Assembly (NCBI RefSeq): GCF_014199265.1
Contig: NZ_JACIJG010000019.1
Coordinates: 1 to 60,974 of the forward strand
Length of the DNA: 60,974 nt
From: Brucella daejeonensis
Lineage (GTDB): Bacteria > Pseudomonadota > Alphaproteobacteria > Rhizobiales > Rhizobiaceae
Direction: 5' to 3'
Shown: piece by piece, positions 18,551-25,905 of the stretch
How positions within the stretch are numbered: the first letter of the stretch is position 1
How the letters are laid out: every line of letters begins with the position of its first letter
Translations under genes and position numbers: made by a program
Notes under the pieces: model-generated
Told to the model about the DNA's origin: nothing
Seen by the model: the letters and a program-made list of their open reading frames with translations, nothing else
Databases searched by the model: none

Positions 18551-19312
18551 ATGATAAAAGCCATCCTGTTTGCAGGTGTTGCATCTGTAATTGCCGCCAT
18601 GCCGGCGCAGGCCAAGGAATGGAAGGAAATCCGCATTGCGACAGAAGGCGCTTATCCGCCTTTCAATTTTGTCGCCGCCGACGGTTCGCTTCAGGGGCTG
18701 GATGTCGATATTGCCAACGCGCTGTGCAAGGTGATGGAAGCCAAGTGCACGATTGTTGCCAATGATTGGGACGGCATGATCCCGGGGCTGAAATCGAACA
18801 AGTTCGATGCGGTTGTTGCCTCGATGAGCATCACCGAGGAACGCAAGAAGGAAGTGGCCTTTACCGATAAATATTACTCCACGCCGCTTTCCGTCGCAGT
18901 GCCGAAAGACAGCCCCATTACCGCCCTCAATGCTGAAGCGTTCAAGGGAAAGACGATTGGCGCTCAGGGATCGACGACGCAGGGCAACTATGCGGAAGAT
19001 GTCTATGGCAAGGCGGGTGCTGACGTTAAGCTTTACCCAACGGCCGATGAAGCCAACGCGGATCTGAAAAACGGCCGTCTGGACGCCGTTGTCTCCGACA
19101 AGTTCCCGATTTCCGACTGGATCAAGGGCGATGGCGCTGATTGCTGCAAACTGATTGGGGACATTCCAGATACGCAGACCGACACCGGTATTGCGCTGCG
19201 CCAGGGCGATGACGATCTGCGCCAACAATTCAACGCGGCGATCAAGAAAATTCGCGACGATGGAACCTATGCCACGATCGTGAAGAAATATTTCGACTTC
19301 GATATCTATTGA
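18551..19312 (+). CDS. amino acid ABC substrate-binding protein (tandem paralogue)
   Basis: Also 253 aa and co-linear with the preceding gene, with the same signal type (MPAQA), the same cysteine pair (ALCKVMEAKCTIV) and the same C-terminal YFDFDIY. The two are clearly a tandem duplication that has since diverged, for example GLDVDIANAL versus GFDLDIANAL. GGGGAAG precedes the start. The pair may widen ligand range for one shared permease. A terminator follows. Confidence 0.9.
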   Translation: MIKAILFAGVASVIAAMPAQAKEWKEIRIATEGAYPPFNFVAADGSLQGLDVDIANALCKVMEAKCTIVANDWDGMIPGLKSNKFDAVVASMSITEERKKEVAFTDKYYSTPLSVAVPKDSPITALNAEAFKGKTIGAQGSTTQGNYAEDVYGKAGADVKLYPTADEANADLKNGRLDAVVSDKFPISDWIKGDGADCCKLIGDIPDTQTDTGIALRQGDDDLRQQFNAAIKKIRDDGTYATIVKKYFDFDIY

Positions 19313-19350
19313 TTGCTTGTAAAGATCGTAGCTCTTTGCTGTAAGCAACA

Positions 19351-19385
19351 ACGCGCCGGTTCTAATCGGCGCGTTTATTCTTTTT
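19351..19385 (+). terminator. rho-independent terminator
   Basis: ACGCGCCG and CGGCGCGT pair around an eight-base loop, followed by TTTATTCTTTTT. It ends only a few bases before the next start codon, so it also sits where a leader and ribosome site for that gene would be. Confidence 0.8.
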
Positions 19386-19391
19386 CCATGG

Positions 19392-20651
19392 ATGTTGAGA
19401 ATGCCGATTGAGCAGCAAGATGTCATCGTTCTGGGTGCGGGTATTGTAGGTGTATCCACGGCGCTGCATTTACAGGCACGGGGTCGCTCGGTCGCTTTGG
19501 TCGACAAGGGCGAACCGGGGGACGGAACGAGTTATGGAAACGCCGGGCTTATCGAACGTTCGAGTGTCATTCCATATTCTTTTCCGCAAGGCTTCTGGAC
19601 GCTTGTGCGCTACGGGATGAATCGTCGCTCCGACGTTCGCTATGATCCGTTCTATATTCCCAGAATGGCGCGGTGGCTGTTTCGCTACTGGCGGGAATCT
19701 TCGCCAGAGCGCCTGAAGGTTGCTACGGCTGCGATGCTGCCTCTGATCGAAGCCAGTATTCGCGAACATGATGCGCTGGTAGGCCAATCCGGTAGCGAGC
19801 GGCTTGTCCGTTCGCAAGGGTGGATCGAGGTTTTCAGAACGCCTTCCGCCTTCGATGCCGCTGTGCGTCGATTGCCCAATCTGGCTCGCTTCGAACTATC
19901 TTATGATATTCTCGATGCAAACGCACTGAGGCAGCGCGAGACAGCGCTTGGAGAAGTGGCGGGCGGTATTCACTGGCTCGATCCCAAGACAGTCGTAAAT
20001 CCGGGCGGTCTGGTCAAAGCTTATGCCGAGTTGTTTCGCGAGAATGGAGGAGGCTTTGTCCATGGTGACGCTGCGACCTTGACCCAGAACGGAGCGGGCT
20101 GGCAGGTGACAACCAACGAGGGCGTGATCGAGGCGCGCGACGTGGTGGTCGCTCTCGGTCCGCAATCGGGCTTGGTCCTCAGAAAGCTGGGTTATCCGAT
20201 TCCGCTTGGAATCAAGCGTGGTCACCATCTGCATTTCAACATGAAAGACGGCTCAAGGCTCGGTCACACGGTGGTCGATGAAGAGGCGGGGTATGTTCTT
20301 GCGCCGATGATGCAAGGGGTGCGGCTGTCGACCGGTATCGAGTTTGCTTCACCAGACGCGCCCGCAAACCGCATTCAACTCAAAAAGGACGAGAAAATTG
20401 CGCGTCGGCTTGTGCCGCAGTTGGGCGTCCCCATCGAAGCCACGCCCTGGCTCGGATTGCGCCCATGCCTGCCAGATATGCGTCCCGTTATCGGGGCTGC
20501 ACCGAAACACAAGGGGATATGGTTCAATTTCGGTCATGCGCATCACGGTTTGACGCTCGGACCCGCCTCGGGGCGTCTGCTCGCCGAGCTTCTGGTGGGG
20601 GAAGCGCCCTTCACCGATCCGAAGCCTTATTCGGCGCAACGATTTTTATAG
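19392..20651 (+). CDS. DadA-like FAD-dependent D-amino acid dehydrogenase
   Basis: A 419-aa FAD oxidoreductase of the DAO/DadA family. The N-terminal dinucleotide motif is VLGAGIVGVSTALHL, and the C-terminal FAD contact is GHAHHGLTLGPASGR. It oxidatively deaminates amino acids, typically D-forms, passing electrons to the respiratory chain. ATG 19392 and ATG 19401 are both possible; neither has a good ribosome site because the terminator lies directly upstream. It fits the D-residue theme of the preceding peptide genes. Confidence 0.87.
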   Translation: MLRMPIEQQDVIVLGAGIVGVSTALHLQARGRSVALVDKGEPGDGTSYGNAGLIERSSVIPYSFPQGFWTLVRYGMNRRSDVRYDPFYIPRMARWLFRYWRESSPERLKVATAAMLPLIEASIREHDALVGQSGSERLVRSQGWIEVFRTPSAFDAAVRRLPNLARFELSYDILDANALRQRETALGEVAGGIHWLDPKTVVNPGGLVKAYAELFRENGGGFVHGDAATLTQNGAGWQVTTNEGVIEARDVVVALGPQSGLVLRKLGYPIPLGIKRGHHLHFNMKDGSRLGHTVVDEEAGYVLAPMMQGVRLSTGIEFASPDAPANRIQLKKDEKIARRLVPQLGVPIEATPWLGLRPCLPDMRPVIGAAPKHKGIWFNFGHAHHGLTLGPASGRLLAELLVGEAPFTDPKPYSAQRFL

Positions 20652-20759
20652 TTCGAACTAAATATTTGTGACGGGCTTGTCAGGAGCTGCAAAGGGGGAC
20701 TATCAATTAGCTCTCACCCTCAATCGCGCTTTCGCGAATAACAGATCCGGAAAATCCCT

Positions 20760-21803
20760 GTGAAGAAGAAGCCTTTGGGCCGTACAGGCCTTACTGTCAC
20801 CGAAATTTGCCTTGGCACCATGACCTGGGGCGTACAGAATAGCGAAGCCGATGCGCATGAACAGCTCGATATCGCTCTTGATGCGGGTATTAATTTCATT
20901 GATACAGCCGAGGGTTATGCGATTCCGATGAGCCCGGAAAGCTACGGCAAAACGGAAACCTATATCGGCAATTGGTTCAAGCAGTCGGGAAAGCGCGACA
21001 AGGTTGTGCTTGCGAGCAAGATTGCTGGCGGCGGCAGACAGGAATGGATTCGTGGAGGCGCCAAGCCAAGCCGAGCGAGTGTTCGCGAGGCGGTTGAAGG
21101 TAGCCTGAAACGGCTTCAGACGGACTATATTGATCTCTATCAGATTCATTGGCCGATGAGGGCGCATTATCATTTTGGCCAAGGCTGGAGTTTCGATCCA
21201 TCGAATACCGATGGAAAGGCGGAAGTTCAGCAGATGCATGACGTTCTGCTCGGGCTTGAAGACATGGTTCAGGACGGCAAGATCAGGCATATCGGTCTTT
21301 CCAACGAAACGGCCTGGGGAACAATGCAATGGCTTCGCCTCGCGGAGCAGCACAGCCTGCCGCGCGTCGCTTCAATTCAAAATGAGTATGGGCTGCTACA
21401 ACGCCAATTCGATTTCGATCTGGCGGAACTGGCGCTTTGCGAAGACGTTGGCCTGCTTGCTTATTCGACGCTCGCGGCAGGTGTTTTGACGGGAAAATAT
21501 CTGGATGGAAAGCTGCCCGCCGGTTCGCGTGCCGCAGTTTCCGAGGGCGGAATCTGGCGCAACAATGTTCATTCCGAGAAGGCGGTGCGGGCCTATATCG
21601 ACGTTGCGAAGAAACACGATCTCGATATAGCGCAGATGGCTATCGCATTCACGCTGACGCGCCCGTTCATGACGTCGGCAATCATCGGTGCGACAACCGT
21701 CGACCAGTTGAAGACCGATATTTCAGCATATCAGGTCAAGCTTTCGGATGATGTTTTGTCTGATATCGGGAAAGTCTACCGCCAGTACCCACGCCCGCTT
21801 TAA
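20760..21803 (+). CDS. aldo/keto reductase (Tas-like)
   Basis: NADPH-dependent oxidoreductase, 347 aa, from GTG 20760. The N-terminus LGRTGLTVTEICLGTMTWG, the catalytic Asp/Tyr region FIDTAEGYAIP and the cofactor-binding end segment SAIIGATTVDQL are those of the AKR family closest to E. coli Tas. The substrate is unknown. It is separated from the FAD gene by ~110 bases and may be independent. Confidence 0.9.
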   Translation: MKKKPLGRTGLTVTEICLGTMTWGVQNSEADAHEQLDIALDAGINFIDTAEGYAIPMSPESYGKTETYIGNWFKQSGKRDKVVLASKIAGGGRQEWIRGGAKPSRASVREAVEGSLKRLQTDYIDLYQIHWPMRAHYHFGQGWSFDPSNTDGKAEVQQMHDVLLGLEDMVQDGKIRHIGLSNETAWGTMQWLRLAEQHSLPRVASIQNEYGLLQRQFDFDLAELALCEDVGLLAYSTLAAGVLTGKYLDGKLPAGSRAAVSEGGIWRNNVHSEKAVRAYIDVAKKHDLDIAQMAIAFTLTRPFMTSAIIGATTVDQLKTDISAYQVKLSDDVLSDIGKVYRQYPRPL

Positions 21804-21929
21804 AACGCATCCCTAAAAGGGTGAAGCGGTTTTCAGACAATCGGCCTTTACGGTTTGCGTTGTCTTGATATTGCGTTGTTTCTTAACCGGCCGGCCATCC
21901 ATATGGTCGGCTGTTTTTGTTTTCTAAAG

Positions 21930-22030
21930 CATGTCTCCCAAAAGTGGGAACCGGTTTTGGGGCAAAGACATGCGTAAAAACAAAAGCTTAAAGCGTGTTG
22001 CCTGAATACGATTGAATGCAACACGCTTTA
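21930..22030 (+). repeat. dispersed intergenic repeat with perfect inverted repeat
   Basis: The first ~50 bases (CATGTCTCCCAAAAGTGGGA onward to GACATGCGTAAA) recur in reverse orientation at 44950-45000 with about four differences. The right half is a perfect 13-bp inverted repeat: TAAAGCGTGTTGC at 21989-22001 and its complement at 22018-22030. It lies in a 490-base gap between the aldo/keto reductase and an AraC gene and looks like a REP/RUP-type element of this genus. Nothing else is recognised in that gap. Confidence 0.7.
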
Positions 22031-22290
22031 GTCGTTCCCGCATTCGAGCCGTTTTGCGATTCCCTGTTCGCAATTGTCATTATCCTTGGATGCGTGAGAC
22101 GGCTTCCAATGGAAGCGTCTAAAATAAATACACGTATAAATTGCAATAGGCCAGAATTGATGTATTCTCCCGGCTGTGAGATTCTTGTCGCAGCGCTAAA
22201 GGGCTGAGGACCATGATTTCGGTCTTGGTGCGATGGAGGGTCACCAGCAGGGCATTATTTCCAGATTTTGGGTTGATAGTCGAGGTGATA

Positions 22291-23163
22291 ATGGGGGCCG
22301 TTACGAAGGAAAGTACGCGTTTTTTGCGTGAAAATGGGCGGGGAAGTGACGCGAACAAGGAAAGTTCAGTAGCTAGTCGAACCAGTTCGTTAAGATATCA
22401 GGTCACGCAACCGGGCTGGGCCGACTATGAAGCACACACAACGTTTGTCATCGTCGCTCTGGAAAATTGCCGCAACCTAAGGTGGTTTGTAAAGGGTAGG
22501 GAACAAAGAAAGACCAGTTGTTCGTCGGGGACTGTTTTTGTCGTATCGGCAGGCGTTAGATTGTCCATCTGCTGGCCGAAGGCGGTCGCTATTCTATCCG
22601 GCCTTATTGAGATAAATACCGTTAATGGCGCTTATGATCCCTCTGACAAACAGAACAGCATAATCAGATTCCTGAACAAGCAATGTCTGCAGGTAGGGCG
22701 GTTAATCCGGGAAGCGGTGGACAGCGAAACCGAAACAGATACGCATTATCTTGACGCTCTCCTCGCGGCTTTTGCCAGACTGTTGTCCCATGGGGCTTCT
22801 TATGATCGGCCACAGCGCGATTACGTGGGGTTGAGCGCGCAGGCTTGTCGTAAAATCGAAGTCTATCTGAGTGAAAATTTTGCCAAACCTGTTTCAGTTC
22901 CCGATATGGCTGAACTGCTTGGGATTTCGTCCGGACATTTTACCACCTGTTTTCGGCGTAGTTTCGGGCGGACGCCCCATCAATATGTGATGGCGTTGCG
23001 TTTGGATGAGGCGGAAAGACGTTTGCGCCATACTGATATGACAATTGGCGAGGTCGCGGCGAGCCTGAGTTTCTCGAGCCAAAGCCACCTGACCACCGCG
23101 CTTCAAAAACATCGCAACCTCACCCCCGGAGAATTACGCCGCCGAAGATATGCGGATCATTAG
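22291..23163 (+). CDS. AraC-family transcriptional regulator
   Basis: A 290-aa regulator with the C-terminal AraC/XylS double helix-turn-helix from about residue 195 (PVSVPDMAELLGISSGHFTTCFRRSFG, then GEVAASLSFSSQSHLTTALQ). The N-terminal half is unassigned. ATG 22291 is preceded by GAGGTG at good spacing; an in-frame ATG at 22213 would add 26 atypical residues. The N-terminal coding part is AT-richer than its neighbours. No target is apparent. Confidence 0.88.
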   Translation: MGAVTKESTRFLRENGRGSDANKESSVASRTSSLRYQVTQPGWADYEAHTTFVIVALENCRNLRWFVKGREQRKTSCSSGTVFVVSAGVRLSICWPKAVAILSGLIEINTVNGAYDPSDKQNSIIRFLNKQCLQVGRLIREAVDSETETDTHYLDALLAAFARLLSHGASYDRPQRDYVGLSAQACRKIEVYLSENFAKPVSVPDMAELLGISSGHFTTCFRRSFGRTPHQYVMALRLDEAERRLRHTDMTIGEVAASLSFSSQSHLTTALQKHRNLTPGELRRRRYADH

Positions 23164-23244
23164 ACAGGTAGCTCAGGGCTGAGCGGTATTCTTAATGCGG
23201 ATTGCCCTCAACACGCTGGAAACGCTTCCAGCGGGCAAATGGAG

Positions 23245-23523
23245 CTAATTGGTCGATATAGAGCGGCGTTTCAGCCATTTTCTCCAGATGTGCACTTCGC
23301 TGCGTCGGCGCCAGCGCCGGACACGATGGGAATCATGCGAGAGCACGATGAGGCCGAGCGGCAACATCCAGAATCCGAGAACGGGAAGAAAGCCGAGAAA
23401 ACCTCCGACAGCCAATGAACCGCCGAGCACGCGCCGCATCGTGACGGATTGAGGCATGGGGATTCGCCGGCCAAGAATCAGAATCGTTTTTTTTCCGGCA
23501 GATTCGTTAGGTTCATCGCTCAC
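23245..23523 (-). CDS. small PGPGW-like membrane protein
   Basis: A 92-aa protein with one or two hydrophobic segments (LAVGGFLGFLPVLGFWMLPLGLIVLS) and a very basic C-terminus (RVRRWRRR). This arrangement resembles the PGPGW family of putative transmembrane proteins, though the PGPGW box itself is replaced by PVLGFW. I use GTG 23523; the frame extends to ATG 23598 through residues that look non-coding. Function unknown. Confidence 0.6.
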   Translation of the reverse strand: MSDEPNESAGKKTILILGRRIPMPQSVTMRRVLGGSLAVGGFLGFLPVLGFWMLPLGLIVLSHDSHRVRRWRRRSEVHIWRKWLKRRSISTN

Positions 23524-23689
23524 TGAGACTTCTCTTGGGCTCGGGTGTTGTAATTTACAGATTGAAAGCTCCCACAGAATATAGGGTTTCCGGGGCATTT
23601 TGCAAAAAGATCAAAAAAATGAATTTAGCCCTTTGCAAACGCGGAAACCTTTTGCTATACGCCACCTCGCTGACACAACGAGCACCTGT

Positions 23690-23764
23690 TCCCCGGTAGC
23701 TCAGCGGTAGAGCAACCGGCTGTTAACCGGTTGGTCGCTGGTTCGAATCCGGCCCGGGGAGCCA
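23690..23764 (+). tRNA. tRNA-Asn (GTT)
   Basis: A complete cloverleaf. The acceptor stem is TCCCCGG/CCGGGGA, the D-arm GCTC/GAGC, and the anticodon stem ACCGG/CCGGT around CTGTTAA with anticodon GTT at 23722-23724. The T-arm is GCTGG TTCGAAT CCGGC, and CCA is encoded at the 3' end. Confidence 0.97.
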
Positions 23765-24221
23765 TCTACTTCTTGTAAGTGGTTGTCTTGTTTAGCGAAA
23801 ATTGATTTCGCGATAATCTCTTCCCTTTTTCCTTCCCTACGCTTGAAGCGCTGTTTGGATGAACAATTAGGTCTTAGTGTTTCGATTCCGCAATGCAATT
23901 GAAGCGGTGCCGACGAGGCACTGAGGCACAGGTTTACGACCCGAAGGTGGCCTTATCCGCTCGCTATACGGTTATAGCGATTTTATCCGTCCGTCTTGTC
24001 TAAGAGGGTAAAACGAGCTCTCCTCGTGTTTTGGTGGATGTGCGCAACTTTACGCATATCTGGAAAACGGAAGCTCACTTGATACCGCTATATGAAAGGG
24101 TGGAGCTGATGCAGCGTAATCTTCTGACCAGGTAGGGGCAGGCTACGCGCGACAGAATGCGGTCGCGGCTGCAAAGCTGCGCACGGGACGAAAATTCCTC
24201 GCCAGTTTAAAAACGCAAGCT
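23765..24221. other. gene-free stretch after tRNA-Asn
   Basis: About 450 bases without a convincing gene or ribosome site. The only long frame runs antisense through the tRNA and is an artefact. No integrase remnant and no second copy of the tRNA 3' end are seen. Confidence 0.5.
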
Positions 24222-24881
24222 CTAGATGTTGCCGCCCTTCTTTCGTTTGGGTGTACGCCGCGGTAATTCACCATCCGGTTTTGGCGGGTGGGGCTTTAGG
24301 TTTTTGGGAGGATGCCATGAACTCATTTTCGGGAAGGTTTTTTTAACGCCTTGCTGATGCAAGTACAGGCCAGCTGTGAGATAGGCGTCCTCCAATGCCC
24401 CATGGCGGCTTCCAACGCGCGACATCCCGATCCTTGCCAGACAGTGATCTAATTTCGCGGAATTGCCTCTCCATAGGCGTCTGGCGCTATCCATCGTGCA
24501 ATATATTGGTTGGTCGAGTTGATCGACTTCTGCCTTGCGAAACTCGCGCTGAATGTATCGCATGTCGAATTCTGCGTTATGGGCGGCAATCTCATCGGCC
24601 CAGGAAAACCATTTTCGGATTGGTGCAGCAAGATCGACAAAGAGATCCTGATAGCGCGTCATCCAGTTGTCGAAACCATGGACAGCTTCGGCCTGTGGTG
24701 AACTATCTTTGCGCGGATCGAAAATCAGATAGAGGGACTGCTTTTGAAGCTGATCACCTTCGATTTTCACCGCGCCCAGTGTAATGATGCGGTCATAGGG
24801 CAAAATGCCCGTTGTTTCAGTATCAAAGACGATGACGCGTTTTGGACGTGTATGAACTGCTGGATTTGATAAGTCTGCCAT
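24222..24881 (-). CDS. DnaQ-like 3'-5' exonuclease (DEDDh)
   Basis: A 219-aa exonuclease of the DNA polymerase III epsilon family. Exo I is FDTETTGILP (Asp, Glu), Exo II HNAEFDMRYI (Asp), and Exo III SRHGALEDAYLTA (His and Asp), so all DEDDh catalytic residues are present. A proline- and lysine-rich tail follows (PPKNLKPHPPKPDG to the end). I start at ATG 24881 (MADLSNP). It is a stand-alone exonuclease, not the polymerase subunit itself, probably acting in nucleic-acid repair or turnover. Confidence 0.88.
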   Translation of the reverse strand: MADLSNPAVHTRPKRVIVFDTETTGILPYDRIITLGAVKIEGDQLQKQSLYLIFDPRKDSSPQAEAVHGFDNWMTRYQDLFVDLAAPIRKWFSWADEIAAHNAEFDMRYIQREFRKAEVDQLDQPIYCTMDSARRLWRGNSAKLDHCLARIGMSRVGSRHGALEDAYLTAGLYLHQQGVKKTFPKMSSWHPPKNLKPHPPKPDGELPRRTPKRKKGGNI

Positions 24882-25022
24882 GCTCTGCCCCCATATAGGC
24901 AGGCATGGAAGCATAATTTGCGGTCGAGGTGAAGCATCAGAAGATCGTCTTTCCCCCTTAAAGGTGGTTGATATACATTAATCCTCTCCACATGATTGCA
25001 TCGTTTTGGGACGGGAGGAATC

Positions 25023-25242
25023 ATGAAACAGTACTGCGTAAACAACATCGCTCAAGCCAATGGCGATCATGAAGTGCATACGATGGCGTACGGCTTCTTG
25101 CCATCGAACCGGAAGGATTTGGGCTGACATTAAGCTGCTCTTCGGCTGTCACGGCTGCAAAATTGACGTTCTCAAATTCACGAAAGCGCATAGCTGTTGT
25201 GCTGAAATGGCTCTACCTATTGCGATAAAAAATCAGTATTAG
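25023..25242 (+). pseudogene. frameshifted gene for a small cysteine-rich conserved protein
   Basis: GGGAGGAATC precedes ATG 25023, which opens MKQYCVNNIAQANGDHEVHT, the recognisable start of a small bacterial protein family (form M-K-x-Y-C-V-N-x-x-A-Q-x-x-G-D-H-E-V-H). The original frame then drifts and stops at about 25134. The expected middle (SCSSAVTAAKLTFSN) appears in the next frame, and the cysteine-containing end (KAHSCCAEM...KNQY) in a third, stopping at 25242. At least two frameshifts break it. The family match is from memory of the pattern. Confidence 0.5.
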
Positions 25243-25324
25243 CCGCTGCAATATTATGTAAAGCTGTCAAATCTGTATAGGCGATTGATAGTCCATTCAT
25301 GGTAGGTGTAATAGGTAAGTCAAA

Positions 25325-25513
25325 ATGACCTCTTCTTCTAAGAAAACAGAAACAGCCGTACTGACTGCTGTTAAGACGGAGGCGTATGATATAAAGAATG
25401 AAATTCGCGAAATGCGACAAGACTTTAAATATTGGCTTATCGGAGCAATATTTGTTATATTAGTTATTAATGCTGCCACAGTCGGGTTGATTGCATCGCA
25501 TGTTCTTCATTAG
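25325..25513 (+). CDS. small coiled-coil/single-pass membrane protein
   Basis: A 62-aa protein with a charged N-terminal helix of coiled-coil type (AYDIKNEIREMRQDFKYW) and one C-terminal transmembrane helix (LIGAIFVILVINAATVGLIA). The layout resembles haemolysin-XhlA-like small proteins, but the match is only structural. AGGTAAG lies ten bases before ATG. The sequence is AT-rich compared with neighbours, consistent with recent acquisition. Function unknown. Confidence 0.6.
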   Translation: MTSSSKKTETAVLTAVKTEAYDIKNEIREMRQDFKYWLIGAIFVILVINAATVGLIASHVLH

Positions 25514-25743
25514 ACTTTAGGATTTCTGGAGGGGATTTCCTAGCCATGCAAAGTTGGCGGGCAGCGGCGTTGATGCTGTTTTCTCGCTTAGAGCCTCAAG
25601 AAGCGGACAGATTGGATTGCGGCGCTTCAATATTTGGCTTGGTGCGTCAGGAACCTTGCCATCACACCAAAAATTGAGATGCTGCTGCGGCAGTTTTAAG
25701 ATATCACCCTTCGCAATTGATAGCAGCATGGAAATTTCAAAAG

Positions 25744-25866
25744 ATGGAATGGATTCCTATCGCCTTCATAGTGTTCAAGCTTCTGGTGTTGGGCATTTGC
25801 GGGTTCTTCGCCATCAAGTGGCACTACGATCAAGACAAGAAGAAGAACGAAAAAAGCGGCGCGTAA
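25744..25866 (+). CDS. 40-aa single-pass membrane protein
   Basis: ATG 25744 to TAA 25866 encodes a 40-residue peptide with one hydrophobic helix (IPIAFIVFKLLVLGICGFFAI), then KWHYDQDKKK and a short tail. The FFAIKWHYDQ ending resembles small conserved membrane proteins of Rhizobiales, recalled by pattern. The ribosome site is weak. The ~230 bases upstream (25514-25743) hold overlapping frames on both strands that I cannot support as genes. Confidence 0.5.
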   Translation: MEWIPIAFIVFKLLVLGICGFFAIKWHYDQDKKKNEKSGA

Positions 25867-25905
25867 GTCCCTGTTGAACAGGTGCGTCGGGCAAGCCTGT
25901 GGTGG

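Noticed and set aside
23690..23764. tRNA-Asn as an integration site for a genomic island
   Set aside because: No integrase gene and no repeated 3' tRNA end were found in the flanks, so island status cannot be supported.
23701..23898. 65-aa minus-strand frame ending in GRIRTSDQPVNSRLLYR
   Set aside because: It is antisense to tRNA-Asn; this peptide end is a well-known annotation artefact of reading tRNA genes backwards.
25514..25743. Overlapping small frames on both strands (25517-25729 minus, 25554-25877 plus)
   Set aside because: No ribosome site, no recognisable family, and the frames exclude each other. The stretch is left unassigned.
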